Program-made: the position numbers and the translations under genes | NCBI GenBank assembly: GCA_904419545.1 | Contig: CAJFRY010000011.1 | Location: 1 to 51,244, forward strand | Source: Candidatus Woodwardiibium gallinarum | GTDB taxonomy: Bacteria; Bacillota; Clostridia; Oscillospirales; CAG-382 | Reading direction: 5' to 3' | DNA: 51,244 bases | Notes under the pieces: generated by a model | Databases searched by the model: none | Told to the model about the DNA's origin: nothing | Seen by the model: the letters and a program-made list of their open reading frames with translations, nothing else | Shown here: piece after piece, positions 8,676 through 20,021 of the stretch | How positions within the stretch are numbered: position 1 is the stretch's first letter | Layout of the letters: each line of letters starts with the position of its first letter

Positions 8676-10106
8676 CTATACATTCAACTCCGCACGAACG
8701 GCTACGCCGGTGTTTTCGTCAAGAATCGGACGGACAAACCGCTCCAAAAACAACTCGGTCTGCCGGGGCGCCAGACCAATGAACGCCGTCGGATCGAGAA
8801 TGCTCTCCATTTCTGCCTTTGACAGTCTGAAATCGGGGTCGGCGCTGATAAGCTCGATGAGCGTCGGCTCTTCGCCGGTCTGTTTATAGCGGACCTCGGA
8901 TTCGACCGAATAGGCGCGTATCTTCTCGTGCAGCTTCTGGCGGTCGCCCCCCTTCTTGACGGCTTCCATCAGGATATTTTCGGTCGCGATATACGGAAGC
9001 TGCGAGCGAAGGCGCTTCTCCGAGATTTTCGGATAGACGACGATACCGCCGGTGACGTCAATGAGCACGTTGAGAATCGCGTCCACGGCCAGGAATCCCT
9101 CCGCAAGCGACAGACGGCGGTTGGCCGAGTCGTCCAGTGTGCGTTCGAGCCACTGCGTCGAAGCAGTCATCGGTGCATTGGCAGCGTTAGCCATTACAAA
9201 CCGGGCCAGTGAGCAGACACGCTCGCAGCGCATCGGGTTGCGCTTGTAAGCCATCGCGGACGAACCGACCTGATTCTTGCCGAACGGCTCCTCCAGTTCG
9301 CCGAAGCTCTGAAGCAGGCGCATATCGTCGGCAAACTTGTAGGCGCTTTGCGCGATGCCGGCGAGGACGTTCTGGATGCGCATATCCTCCTTGCGCGTAT
9401 AAGTCTGACCGGAGACCGGGAACACCGACGCAAAACCGAGACGTTCGGCGATGCGGCGTTCCAGTTCGAGGACCTTATCCGCGTCGCCGCCGAACAGGCG
9501 CAGGAAAGACGCCTGCGTACCGGTCGCGCCTTTATTGCCGAGGAGGCGCAGGTTATCTGCAACAGTTTTCAGGTCACCGTAATCGATGGTGAAGTCCTGC
9601 AGCCAGAGCGAAGCGCGCTTGCCGACAGTCGTCGGCTGCGCGGATTGCAAATGGGTATACGCCAGGCAGGGAAACGCTTTATATTCTTCCGCGAACGCAG
9701 CGAGGTTGCGGATGACCGTGACCAGCTTGGCGCGGACGACGCCGAACGCGTCGCGGATGAGAATCATATCCGCATTGTCGGTGACATAACAGCTTGTCGC
9801 GCCGAGATGGATGATCCCCGCAGCCTCGGGACAGACTTCCCCATAGGCACGAATATGCGCCATCACATCGTGGCGGGTCTGCTTTTCGATCTCGGCCACG
9901 CGGGCAAAGTCGATATCCGAAACCTTCTCACGCATCTGCGCAAGCTGCGCGTCGGTGATGGGCAGTCCCAGCTCCTGCTCGCTCTCAGCCAGCGCAATCC
10001 AGAGCCGACGCCAGGTTTCATAGCGGTTCTGAGCGGAAAAAATACGCTGCATTTCAGCCGACGCATAGCGGCCGCTGAGCACGCTCTCATAAGATGTGTT
10101 CGACAT
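8676..10106 (-). CDS. purB: adenylosuccinate lyase
   Basis: A 476-residue lyase of the fumarase/aspartase superfamily. It acts twice in purine synthesis, splitting fumarate from SAICAR and from adenylosuccinate. Family signatures: EVCPEAAGIIHLGATSCYVTDN, AYTHLQSAQPTTVGKRASLW, KGATGTQASFL, and the flexible signature loop GSSAMAYKRNPMRCE with the catalytic serine. The start has GGGGGAGGC upstream. It is the last purine gene of the operon, 25 nt after purL. Confidence 0.96.
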   Translation of the reverse strand: MSNTSYESVLSGRYASAEMQRIFSAQNRYETWRRLWIALAESEQELGLPITDAQLAQMREKVSDIDFARVAEIEKQTRHDVMAHIRAYGEVCPEAAGIIHLGATSCYVTDNADMILIRDAFGVVRAKLVTVIRNLAAFAEEYKAFPCLAYTHLQSAQPTTVGKRASLWLQDFTIDYGDLKTVADNLRLLGNKGATGTQASFLRLFGGDADKVLELERRIAERLGFASVFPVSGQTYTRKEDMRIQNVLAGIAQSAYKFADDMRLLQSFGELEEPFGKNQVGSSAMAYKRNPMRCERVCSLARFVMANAANAPMTASTQWLERTLDDSANRRLSLAEGFLAVDAILNVLIDVTGGIVVYPKISEKRLRSQLPYIATENILMEAVKKGGDRQKLHEKIRAYSVESEVRYKQTGEEPTLIELISADPDFRLSKAEMESILDPTAFIGLAPRQTELFLERFVRPILDENTGVAVRAELNV

Positions 10107-10131
10107 AGTTGTTCATGCCTCCCCCTATTTG

Positions 10132-13100
10132 TTAAAATGAAAAATACCGGACTGCACCCTGAAAAATGCGCAGATCATATGCGGAGGGAACGTTTTTGTA
10201 CAGATTGCTGCCCGTCCGCTCGGAATGGCCCATTTTCCCGAACACCCTGCCGTCCGGCGAAGTGATGCCCTCGACCGCGTCGACCGAACCGTTAGGGTTA
10301 TAGTCGATGTCCATCGTCACCCGGCCGTCAAGGTCGACGTACTGCGTAGCGATCTGGCCGTTGGCCGCGAGGGAGGCCAGCAGCTCCTCCCCGCAGACGA
10401 AGCGTCCCTCGCCGTGCGAGATCGGAACGACAACCGTCTCGCCGACCTCGTACAACGAAAGCCACGGCGACAGGTTAGAAGCGATGCGTGTGCGGACCAG
10501 CCGCGACTGATGGCGGCCGATCTCATTAAAGGTCAGCGTCGGATTCGCTGCCGACGGTGCGACGATCTTCCCGAAAGGGACCAGACCGAGCTTGATGAGC
10601 GCCTGAAAGCCGTTACAGATGCCGCACATCAGCCCGTCGCGCTTCTCGAGCAGCTCGGAAACCATCTCGCTGACATAATCGTTTCGGAAAAAGGACGTAA
10701 TAAACTTCCCAGAGCCGTCCGGTTCGTCACCGCCGGAAAAGCCGCCCGGCAGCATGATGATCTGGCTCCCTCGTCCGCGCTCGGAAAACGCTTTTACGCT
10801 TTGCGCGAGGTTTTCGCGGTTCTGGTTATTGATGACGAAAATTTCAGGGTCCGCGCCGGCTTTTTTGAATGCGCGCGCGGTATCGTACTCGCAGTTGGTG
10901 CCCGGAAACACGGGAATGAGCACCTTCACGCGGCCGCCGACGACAGCCGGCGCTTTTTTACAGCCGTCCGTGTAGGTATAGATGCGCGGCGCGGCCGGAT
11001 TGGACTGCGGCGCACGGGTAGGATACACGCTTTCAAGCGTGCCGGCAAATGCGTCGTACAGCGCATCGAGCGAAACGCGTTCCCCGCCGTAAGCCATTTC
11101 GGGCGCATCGGTCGTCCGGCCGATGCAAAGCGTGCCGTCGGGAATCGCCGTACACTCAAGCAGAAACGCGCCGTGCAGCGGCTTGAACAGCTCGTCAAGG
11201 ACCGCTTCGCCGTTGAAAGCAAGACCGATGCCGTTGCCGAAGCACATTTTGGCCGCCGCTTCGGCAATATGATGCGTCAGCGCGCAGGCCGAAAGGATGC
11301 TGCCGTCTGCGATGCCGGACTCCACGAGCGCAAATACGCGCTTCTGCGACACGGCTTCCGGGACGCCGTTTGCGGCATAATTCGGACGGACAAGGCAAAC
11401 GAAGCTGCCCGCACGCTTGAATTCGGGCGAGATGACTTTTGAAGCCTTTGTCATCGCCACCGCGAAGGAAACGAAGGTGGGCGGCACATCGAGCTGTTCG
11501 AAGGAGCCGCTCATCGAGTCCTTGCCGCCGATGGCGCCCACGCCGAAATCGAGCTGTGCATCGAACGCGCCGAGCAGCGCGGCGAAGGGCTTACCCCAGC
11601 GGGACGGCTCTTTTCTGGGCTTTTCAAAGAATTCCTGGAACGTCAGATAAGCGTCCGCCGCCGAAGCGCCGGAGGCGACCAGTCTGGAAAGCGAATCGAC
11701 CACGGCGGTGTACGCGCCCGCGTAAGGATTCTGCGCAGCCAGCGCCGGATTGCAGCCGTAGGCAAAGACCGAGCAATCGTCCGTTTCACCGTCCTGCACG
11801 GGTATTTTCGCGGCCATCGCCTGCGCAGGCGTGCGCTGGTACTTGCCGCCGAAGGGCATCAAAACCGTCCCTGCGCCGATGGTCGAGTCGAAGCGCTCGC
11901 TCAGGCCGCGTTTCGAGCAGATGTTTTTATCGGAAAGCGCCGAGCGCAGCCGTTCGGTAAAGCTGCCGGAAAGGGGCTCCTCGGCGACTTCCCCGCTGCC
12001 GACGAAAATTTCAATATGCTTGGATGCGCCGTTGGAATTGAGGAATTCGCGGCTGATGTCACAGATCGTCTTACCGCGCCAGAGCATCCGCAGGCGCTTT
12101 TCGGCCGTGACCTCCGCGACGACGGTCGCCTCAAGGTTCTCCTCCTCCGCCAGCGCGAGGAACGCTTCGACATCTCCCGGCGCAAGCACGACGGCCATCC
12201 GCTCCTGCGATTCGCTGATGGCAAGCTCGGTGCCGTCCAAGCCGTCGTATTTTTTCGGAACGGCGTCGAGGTCGATGCGCAGGCCGTCGGCCAGCTCGCC
12301 GATGGCGACCGACACGCCGCCCGCGCCGAAGTCGTTGCACTTTTTGATCAGCCGCGAAGCGCGCGGGTCACGGAACAGCCTTTGCAGCTTGCGCTCCTCG
12401 GGCGCATTTCCCTTCTGCACCTCCGCGCCGCATTCCTCGATGGAAGAGACGCTGTGCGACTTGGACGAGCCGGTCGCGCCGCCGCAGCCGTCGCGGCCGG
12501 TGCGGCCGCCGATGAGCACGACGACGTCGCCCGGTGCGGGCGTCTGACGGACGACGTTTGACGCCGGCGCAGCGCCGACGACCGCGCCCAGCTCCATATG
12601 CTTGGCGACATAGCCGTCATGATACAACTCGTCCACGATGCCGGTCGCCAGCCCGATCTGGTTGCCGTAGGAGGAATAGCCCTCGGCGGCCGAAACGGCA
12701 ATTTTGCGCTGCGGGAGCTTCCCCTGCATCGTCTCGGACAGCGGCAACAGCGGGTCGCCGCTCCCGGTGATGCGCATCGCCTGATAGACGTACGCGCGGC
12801 CGGAAAGCGGGTCGCGGATCGCGCCGCCGATGCAGGTTGCCGCGCCGCCGAACGGCTCGATCTCGGTCGGATGGTTATGCGTTTCGTTCTTGAACAGCAG
12901 CAGCCACGGCTCGGTACGGCCGTCGACCTCCACGTCGATTTTTACGGTGCAGGCGTTGATTTCGTCCGACTCGTCAAGATTTTTGAGAACGCCCTCATGC
13001 TTGAGATATTTTGCAGCCAACGTGGCGATGTCCATCAGCGTCACCGGCTTGTTGCGTCCCAGTGCAGCGCGCACCTCCAGATAGCGGTCATATGCCTGCG

Positions 13101-13824
13101 ACACCGCTTTGTCTTCAATATCTGCGTCGTCGATGACGGTAGCAAAGGTGGTGTGGCGGCAATGATCCGACCAATAGGTATCGATCATCCGCAGCTCTGT
13201 CATCGTCGGGTCGCGCTGTTCGGTACGGAAGTAATCGCGGCAGAAACGGAGGTCGTCGGCGTCCATAGCCAGCCCGAGCGAATCGACGAGCGAGACGAGC
13301 GCATCGTCCGGCATCGTTATGAAGCCTTCGATGTGCGCCACATCCGGCGGCGCGGACGTCTCCGCGACGAGCGTGTTCGGCAGCTCAAAAGAAGCCTCAC
13401 GGCTGTCCACGGGATTGATGACATATTTCTTGACTGCTTCAACCTGCCCGGCGGTCAGATCGCCCTCCAGAAGATACACCTTCGCCGAGCGTACGAGCGG
13501 GCGGGCGCCGCCGGACACGAACTGGACGCACTGCGAAGCAGAATCGGCGCGCTGGTCAAACTGGCCGGGCAGGTATTCGGCGGCAAAAACCGCGCCGTCG
13601 ATCTGCGGCAGCGCTTCGAGTACGTCGTCGACCTGCGGCTCGGAAAAAACAGTGGCAACGCACTTTTCCAGCACGTCGGGCGAAACGCCCTCGACGTCAT
13701 AGCGGTTGATGATGCGTACGCTGCGGATGCCCGCGATGCCCAGAAAATCGCGGATTTCAGCGCACAGTGCGCGCGCCTCGTTGGCATAGGCGGGCTTCCG
13801 CTCTACAAAAATTCTGTTGACCAT
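10132..13824 (-). CDS. purL: phosphoribosylformylglycinamidine synthase, single-chain
   Basis: A 1230-residue FGAM synthase with all domains on one chain, so separate purS and purQ are not needed. It converts FGAR, glutamine and ATP to FGAM. An N-terminal PurS-like part is followed by ATP-binding halves (DTYWSDHCRHTTF, ETHNHPTEIEPFGGAATCIGG, FGAGGVSVAIGELADG, GAIGGKDSMSGSF). The C-terminal class I glutaminase (about 970-1230) has PGTNCEYDTARA, FSGGD, the nucleophile in MCGICNGFQ, and the histidine/glutamate in SHGEGRF. This arrangement is typical of many Clostridia. It starts 5 nt after purD. Confidence 0.96.
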   Translation of the reverse strand: MVNRIFVERKPAYANEARALCAEIRDFLGIAGIRSVRIINRYDVEGVSPDVLEKCVATVFSEPQVDDVLEALPQIDGAVFAAEYLPGQFDQRADSASQCVQFVSGGARPLVRSAKVYLLEGDLTAGQVEAVKKYVINPVDSREASFELPNTLVAETSAPPDVAHIEGFITMPDDALVSLVDSLGLAMDADDLRFCRDYFRTEQRDPTMTELRMIDTYWSDHCRHTTFATVIDDADIEDKAVSQAYDRYLEVRAALGRNKPVTLMDIATLAAKYLKHEGVLKNLDESDEINACTVKIDVEVDGRTEPWLLLFKNETHNHPTEIEPFGGAATCIGGAIRDPLSGRAYVYQAMRITGSGDPLLPLSETMQGKLPQRKIAVSAAEGYSSYGNQIGLATGIVDELYHDGYVAKHMELGAVVGAAPASNVVRQTPAPGDVVVLIGGRTGRDGCGGATGSSKSHSVSSIEECGAEVQKGNAPEERKLQRLFRDPRASRLIKKCNDFGAGGVSVAIGELADGLRIDLDAVPKKYDGLDGTELAISESQERMAVVLAPGDVEAFLALAEEENLEATVVAEVTAEKRLRMLWRGKTICDISREFLNSNGASKHIEIFVGSGEVAEEPLSGSFTERLRSALSDKNICSKRGLSERFDSTIGAGTVLMPFGGKYQRTPAQAMAAKIPVQDGETDDCSVFAYGCNPALAAQNPYAGAYTAVVDSLSRLVASGASAADAYLTFQEFFEKPRKEPSRWGKPFAALLGAFDAQLDFGVGAIGGKDSMSGSFEQLDVPPTFVSFAVAMTKASKVISPEFKRAGSFVCLVRPNYAANGVPEAVSQKRVFALVESGIADGSILSACALTHHIAEAAAKMCFGNGIGLAFNGEAVLDELFKPLHGAFLLECTAIPDGTLCIGRTTDAPEMAYGGERVSLDALYDAFAGTLESVYPTRAPQSNPAAPRIYTYTDGCKKAPAVVGGRVKVLIPVFPGTNCEYDTARAFKKAGADPEIFVINNQNRENLAQSVKAFSERGRGSQIIMLPGGFSGGDEPDGSGKFITSFFRNDYVSEMVSELLEKRDGLMCGICNGFQALIKLGLVPFGKIVAPSAANPTLTFNEIGRHQSRLVRTRIASNLSPWLSLYEVGETVVVPISHGEGRFVCGEELLASLAANGQIATQYVDLDGRVTMDIDYNPNGSVDAVEGITSPDGRVFGKMGHSERTGSNLYKNVPSAYDLRIFQGAVRYFSF

Positions 13825-13829
13825 ATCGC

Positions 13830-15104
<1,275 letters not shown>

Positions 15105-15142
15105 CGTTGTCCTCCCGCTCCTTTCAATGCCTTATTCCGCGC

Positions 15143-16384
15143 TTATTCCTCGTAGATGGGGTGCTTTCTGCACAGCTCGGCGACACCGCTGCGCACCTCG
15201 TCGGCGCTGTTTTCGAAATCCGCCGCCGTGCGCTTGATGTACTCGGCGATGACGGCCATATCCTCCACGCCGAAGCCTCTGGACGTGACGGCCGGGGTGC
15301 CGATGCGGATGCCGCTGGTTACGAAGGGACTCTGCGGATCATTGGGAATGGTATTCTTATTGACGGTGATGCGCACCTCGTCCAGCCGCTTTTCCAGCTC
15401 CTTGCCCGTGATGTTGAACGGACGGAGGTCGACGAGCATCAGGTGGTTGTCCGTACCGCCGGAAACGATGTTGAACCCCTGCGCAGTAAGCGCCTTGGAG
15501 AGCGCAGAGGCGTTGGCAATGATATTGCGCTGGTACTGTTTGAAGTCGTCGGTCAGCGCCTCGCCGAGCGCGACAGCCTTGGCGGCGATGATATGCATCA
15601 GCGGGCCGCCCTGCGTGCCCGGGAACACCGCCTTATCGATGGCGGCAGCGTATTCCTGCTTGCAGAGGATCAGACCGCCGCGCGGGCCGCGCAGCGTCTT
15701 ATGGGTGGTGGTGGTAACCACGTCCGCGTAAGGAACGGGGCTTTCGTGCAGGCCGGCAGCGACAAGACCGGCAATGTGCGCCATATCGACCATCAGGTAT
15801 GCACCCACTTCGTCCGCGATTTCGCGGCAGCGCTTGAAGTCGATTTTCCGCGCATAAGCGCTCGCGCCGGCGACGATCATCTTCGGCTTGCATTCGCGTG
15901 CGATTTCGAGCATTTTATCGTAGTCAATGGTATGGGTTTCATCATTCACGCCGTAGGGGACGATATTGAAGTATTTGCCGGAGATATTGACCGGCGAACC
16001 GTGCGACAGATGGCCGCCGTGCGCCAGACTCATACCCATCACGGTATCGCCGGGCGTGAGCAGCGCGAAGAAGACCGCCAGGTTGGCGCTTGCGCCCGAG
16101 TGAGGCTGGACGTTGGCATGTTCGGCGCCGAAGAGCTTCTTCGCGCGGTCGCGGGCGATGTTCTCGACGATGTCGACATACTGGCAGCCGCCGTAATAGC
16201 GCTTGCCGGGATAGCCCTCTGCATATTTATTGGTCAGAATGGTGCCGGCTGCCAGCAGCACCGCCTTGGAGACGATGTTCTCGCTGGCAATCAGCTCGAT
16301 GTTATCGCGCTGGCGCTGCAGCTCCAGACAGGTTGCGTCGTAAATCTCTTTATCGTATTTTGCAAGCTCATCCAAAAAGAACAT
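15143..16384 (-). CDS. glyA: serine hydroxymethyltransferase
   Basis: A 413-residue PLP enzyme that interconverts serine plus tetrahydrofolate with glycine plus methylene-tetrahydrofolate. Signatures: [58 protein letters not shown] and the PLP-lysine site [15 protein letters not shown]. Within the purine operon it supplies both the glycine used by PurD and the one-carbon units used by PurN and the AICAR transformylase, which explains its position between purH and purD. Confidence 0.97.
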   Translation of the reverse strand: MFFLDELAKYDKEIYDATCLELQRQRDNIELIASENIVSKAVLLAAGTILTNKYAEGYPGKRYYGGCQYVDIVENIARDRAKKLFGAEHANVQPHSGASANLAVFFALLTPGDTVMGMSLAHGGHLSHGSPVNISGKYFNIVPYGVNDETHTIDYDKMLEIARECKPKMIVAGASAYARKIDFKRCREIADEVGAYLMVDMAHIAGLVAAGLHESPVPYADVVTTTTHKTLRGPRGGLILCKQEYAAAIDKAVFPGTQGGPLMHIIAAKAVALGEALTDDFKQYQRNIIANASALSKALTAQGFNIVSGGTDNHLMLVDLRPFNITGKELEKRLDEVRITVNKNTIPNDPQSPFVTSGIRIGTPAVTSRGFGVEDMAVIAEYIKRTAADFENSADEVRSGVAELCRKHPIYEE

Positions 16385-16423
16385 GGAAATTCAGCCATCC
16401 TTTCTTCAATTGCCGTTCTTTGA

Positions 16424-17596
16424 TCAATGGTGGAACAGGCGGCAGCCGGTGAACGCCATCGTGATACCGAGCCGGTCCGCCTCGGCGATAACAAGGTCGT
16501 CACGAACAGAGCCGCCGGTCTCGGCGATATAGCGCACGCCGCTCTTATATGCGCGCTGGATGTTGTCCGAAAACGGGAAAAACGCATCGCTGCCGAGCGA
16601 AACACCGGTGATCCCGGCGAGGAATTCTTTCTTTTCCTCAGCCGTAAGGACGTCGGGACGGATCTTGAAGGTGCGCTGCCAAACGCCGTCAGCCAACACA
16701 TCGTCGTAATCTTCGGAGATATACACGTCAATGGCGTTGTCCTTATCGGGGCGGGAAAGGCCGTCGACGAATTCGAGCGAAAGCACCTTCGGGTGTGCGC
16801 GCAGATGCCAGATGTCTGCCTTGTTCCCTGCCAAACGCGTGCAGTGGATACGCGACTGCTGGCCCGCGCCGACACCGATGGTCTGGCCGCCCTCCGCGTA
16901 GCAGACCGAATTAGACTGTGTATACTTCAGCGTGATAAGCGTGATGAGCAGATCGCGCTTGGCGTCCTCGGGAAGATCCTTGCGCTGTGTAACAATGTTG
17001 GTGAGCATATCGGCGTTGATCTCGACCTCATTGCGGCCCTGCTCGAAGGTAACGCCGAACACCTCCTTTGTCTCAACGGGCGCGGGGACATAATCCTCAT
17101 CAATGGCGACGATGTTGTAGCCGCCTTTACGCTTCTGCTTTAAAATCTGAAGCGCCTCGTCAGTATAGCCGGGCGCAAGGATGCCGTCCGACACCTCGTG
17201 CTGGATGGTTCGTGCGGTGGACGCATCGCAGACATCGGACAGCGAGATCCAGTCGCCGAACGAGGACATACGGTCCGCGCCGCGTGCGCGGACATATGCG
17301 CAGGCGAGCGGCGACAACTCGGCGCCGCCGGTGAAGTAGACCTTCTCCAGCGTCTCGGTCAGCGGAAGTCCGACAGCCGCGCCGGCGGGAGAAACATGCT
17401 TAAACGATGTCGCCGCAGGCAGACCGGTTGCTTTCTTCAGCTCACGGACAAGCTGCCAGCCGTTGAGCGCATCCAGCAGATTGATATAGCCCGGACGCCC
17501 GTTGAGCACGCGGATCGGAAGCTCGCCCTGCTTCATAAACACACGCGCGGGCTTCTGGTTGGGGTTGCAGCCGTATTTCAGTTCCATTTCTTTCAT
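16424..17596 (-). CDS. purH: AICAR transformylase, stand-alone (PurH without the cyclohydrolase domain)
   Basis: A 390-residue protein holding only the AICAR formyltransferase half of PurH; the usual bifunctional PurH is about 510 residues and begins with the IMP cyclohydrolase domain, absent here. It adds the last carbon of the purine ring from 10-formyl-THF. Signatures: LKYGCNPNQKPA, GRPGYINLLDALN, ATSFKHVSPAGAAVG, KYTQSNSVCYAEGGQTIGVGAGQQSR and SDAFFPFSDNI. I start it at the ATG at 17596 (MKEMELKYG); a TTG at 17620 is in frame, but GGAAAGGAC fits the ATG, with a rather long gap. The missing ring closure is supplied by the next gene upstream, purO-like. Confidence 0.93.
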   Translation of the reverse strand: MKEMELKYGCNPNQKPARVFMKQGELPIRVLNGRPGYINLLDALNGWQLVRELKKATGLPAATSFKHVSPAGAAVGLPLTETLEKVYFTGGAELSPLACAYVRARGADRMSSFGDWISLSDVCDASTARTIQHEVSDGILAPGYTDEALQILKQKRKGGYNIVAIDEDYVPAPVETKEVFGVTFEQGRNEVEINADMLTNIVTQRKDLPEDAKRDLLITLITLKYTQSNSVCYAEGGQTIGVGAGQQSRIHCTRLAGNKADIWHLRAHPKVLSLEFVDGLSRPDKDNAIDVYISEDYDDVLADGVWQRTFKIRPDVLTAEEKKEFLAGITGVSLGSDAFFPFSDNIQRAYKSGVRYIAETGGSVRDDLVIAEADRLGITMAFTGCRLFHH

Positions 17597-17629
17597 AATC
17601 AAAGAGCCTGTCCTTTCCAATGTCCTGTA

Positions 17630-18346
17630 TTATTCCGCGTCCGGGCCGAAACGGTTAAGGATGACCGTTTTTTCGCCCATATTGGTTTTCAAGTCCAGTT
17701 CACGGACAAAAAGCGAGACTTTATTATCCGCGTTAAGCGCCTGCCAGACCTCGTCCGCCACACTTTCGGCGTCGTTCCCCATCTCGATCTCAACCGGCGC
17801 GCGGCTGAAGGAGGGCAGCGGGTCGCCGTCACCGCCGTAGGTATGGATAATATGCCCCACACCCGCATCCACATCGCTGAACTTATAGAAGAAACGGCGG
17901 CATTTCTCGCTCTGTTCGTCCTTGCGCAGGACGGACATCAGATAGGACATCTTATGGTTAGCCGTACAGACGGCGCCGCTGATGCGGGGAGTATAGTTCG
18001 GCGCGTCCGGTTCATAGGTACGCGTAAGCAGCGCATCGCGGAAGCAGCCGCCATTCTCGATAAACTGACATACCGTATCGGTTTGGTCGCCGTTGGTCAC
18101 GACCGTCCATTTGCCGACGGTGCGTACAGGATAGTAGATGATAAGCGAAGGATCGGTCATTTTGCTTTCGTCGACCGCCTTTGTGCGCACAGCACGTTCT
18201 TCCTGAACGAACATACGGTTGCGGCTGTTCTCGCTGCGTCCCATAATAAAATAAACCATCAGCGCCTTCTTGCCGTCCGCGCTCCTGCCCAGTGCAATCC
18301 CTCTGCCGGGATAGTTGAATTTTTCGAGATATTCCCCAAGTTTCAT
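17630..18346 (-). CDS. IMP cyclohydrolase, PurO-like
   Basis: A 238-residue protein resembling the archaeal-type IMP cyclohydrolase PurO. It would close FAICAR to IMP, replacing the missing domain of the neighbouring PurH. The family start YLEKFNYPGRGIALG is followed by ALMVYFIMGRSENSRNR, the characteristic N-terminal-nucleophile-like fold block, and by DPSLIIYYPVRT and YTPRISG. The ATG at 18346 has GGAAGAACGG upstream; an earlier in-frame start would add 22 residues with no family likeness. It overlaps the purN stop by 4 nt and sits 33 nt ahead of purH, consistent with a coupled pair. Confidence 0.88.
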   Translation of the reverse strand: MKLGEYLEKFNYPGRGIALGRSADGKKALMVYFIMGRSENSRNRMFVQEERAVRTKAVDESKMTDPSLIIYYPVRTVGKWTVVTNGDQTDTVCQFIENGGCFRDALLTRTYEPDAPNYTPRISGAVCTANHKMSYLMSVLRKDEQSEKCRRFFYKFSDVDAGVGHIIHTYGGDGDPLPSFSRAPVEIEMGNDAESVADEVWQALNADNKVSLFVRELDLKTNMGEKTVILNRFGPDAE

Positions 18347-18963
18347 TTTCCGTTCTTCCTTTCCGCAAGCTGGCGGCTGACCGCTTCGACTGCCGCCGGC
18401 AGGATGAGCCATTCAGCCTGCTCCATCACTCTTTTTTGCAGGATTTCGGGCGTATCGCCGTCCTCCACATCGACTGCCTTCTGCGCGATAATCCGACCGC
18501 CGTCAGGGATCTCGTTGACAAAATGCACGGTCGCACCGGTTACTTTTACACCCTTTGCCAGCGCCGCTTCATGGACGCGTAGCCCGTAGAAGCCCTCCCC
18601 GCAAAAGGCGGGGATCAGCGACGGATGGACATTGATAATCCGTTCAGGATACCGCGCCGTGAAGGACGGCGAAAGGATGCACATGAAGCCCGCAAGCACG
18701 ATCAGATCGATCTGTTCCTGTTCCAGAATTTCCAGCAGGCGCGCTTCAAACGCCTCACGGGCATCAAAAGCCTTCCGCGAAACCGTATAGGTGCGGATCC
18801 CGGCGTTTTCCGCGCGGGTGAGCGCATAAACCTCCGGTTTGGAAGAAATCACGGCTTCGATGCGGCCGCTGTGCAGCGCACCGCAGTTCTGCGCGTCGAT
18901 AAGCGCCTGCAAATTGGTTCCGCCGCCGCTGACAAGGACGGCGATACGCACCGGGGTCAGCAA
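18343..18963 (-). CDS. purN: phosphoribosylglycinamide formyltransferase
   Basis: A 206-residue folate-dependent GAR transformylase that makes FGAR with 10-formyl-THF. The start region is RIAVLVSGGGTNLQALI. The catalytic signature is LAGFMCILSPSFT followed by RIINVHPSLIPAFCGEGFYG (Asn and His of the active site) and ATVHFVNEIPDGG with the catalytic aspartate region. I use the TTG at 18963, since GGGGTGATC precedes it; GTG at 18951 is an alternative. The first codons overlap the purM stop, suggesting translational coupling. Confidence 0.94.
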   Translation of the reverse strand: MLTPVRIAVLVSGGGTNLQALIDAQNCGALHSGRIEAVISSKPEVYALTRAENAGIRTYTVSRKAFDAREAFEARLLEILEQEQIDLIVLAGFMCILSPSFTARYPERIINVHPSLIPAFCGEGFYGLRVHEAALAKGVKVTGATVHFVNEIPDGGRIIAQKAVDVEDGDTPEILQKRVMEQAEWLILPAAVEAVSRQLAERKNGK

Positions 18964-19991
18964 AGGATCACCCCGCCGTCGCCCTCGACGATTTCACCGA
19001 GGACATAAGCATCCGTACCGCAGCCATGCAACACATCCAGTGCCTTCGAAGCCTCGGCGGCGGGCACAATCACCGTCATGCCGACGCCCATATTGAAGGT
19101 ATTGAACATATCGCGTTCGGGAATGCCGCCTTCGCGTGCAATCACTTCAAATACGGGCGGGGATTTGACCGCTGCTTTCTCAATCTTCGCGGAAAAGCCC
19201 TCGCGTATGGAGCGCGGGATATTTTCATAGAAACCGCCGCCGGTGATATGCGAGATGCCCTGAACGCTTACTTTCCCGAGCAGTTCCAGAACCGGTTTGA
19301 CATAAATGCGCGTCGGCGTGAGCAGTTCTTCGCCCAGCGTGCGCGAGAACTCAGGACAATAACGGCCGACAGTCTCCGAACTGATATTGAACACCTTCCG
19401 CACAAGCGAAAAACCGTTTGAATGCACGCCGGAGGACGGAAGTGCCAGCAAGACGTCCCCCACTCGCATCCCGTCGCCGGTAATGATCTTCGCTTTATCC
19501 ACCACGCCGAAGGAAAAACCTGCGAGGTCATACTCATCCTCGGGATAAAAGCAGGGCATTTCTGCCGTTTCACCACCGACAAGCACACAGCCCGCCTGCA
19601 CGCAGCCCTCTGCCACACCTTCGACGATGGACGCAATTTTTTCGGGTATATTCTTCCCCGTCGCAATATAATCAAGGAATACGAGCGGCTTGGCACCCGC
19701 ACAGATGATGTCGTTGACGCACATCGCCACGCAGTCGATGCCGACCGTGTTGTGCAGGCCGGTGAGGAAAGCAATCTTCAGCTTGGTGCCAACACCGTCG
19801 GTACCGCTCACGAAAACCGGATTGGCAATTCCGGTCAAATCCGGCTCGAACAGGCCGCCGAAGCCGCCGATACCCGAAAGGCAGCGCGCATTCGTCGTAC
19901 GTGCGATATGCTTCTTCATCAGCTCGACCGCCTTATAGCCGGCGGTGATGTCTACCCCGGACTCCTTATAGCTCTCGCTGTAGCTCTTCAT
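18957..19991 (-). CDS. purM: phosphoribosylformylglycinamidine cyclo-ligase (AIR synthetase)
   Basis: A 344-residue AIR synthetase that closes the imidazole ring from FGAM. Signatures: SYKESGVDITAGYKAV, SGTDGVGTKLKIAF, GIDCVAMCVNDIICAGAKPLVFLDY, GGETAEMP and HITGGGFYENIPR. The ATG at 19991 (MKSYSESYKESGVD) is the canonical start; an in-frame ATG at 20012 would add seven residues that family members lack. It lies 30 nt after the purF-like gene. Confidence 0.95.
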   Translation of the reverse strand: MKSYSESYKESGVDITAGYKAVELMKKHIARTTNARCLSGIGGFGGLFEPDLTGIANPVFVSGTDGVGTKLKIAFLTGLHNTVGIDCVAMCVNDIICAGAKPLVFLDYIATGKNIPEKIASIVEGVAEGCVQAGCVLVGGETAEMPCFYPEDEYDLAGFSFGVVDKAKIITGDGMRVGDVLLALPSSGVHSNGFSLVRKVFNISSETVGRYCPEFSRTLGEELLTPTRIYVKPVLELLGKVSVQGISHITGGGFYENIPRSIREGFSAKIEKAAVKSPPVFEVIAREGGIPERDMFNTFNMGVGMTVIVPAAEASKALDVLHGCGTDAYVLGEIVEGDGGVILC

Positions 19992-20021
19992 TCGTTTCCA
20001 ATCCTTTCCCATCGTTATTCT

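Noticed and set aside
10225..11442. Long plus-strand open frames (300-480 codons) opposite purL, purB, purD, glyA, purH and purM
   Set aside because: They mirror minus-strand genes with clear family motifs, lack ribosome sites and have Arg/His-heavy composition; they result from the high-GC third positions of the real genes.
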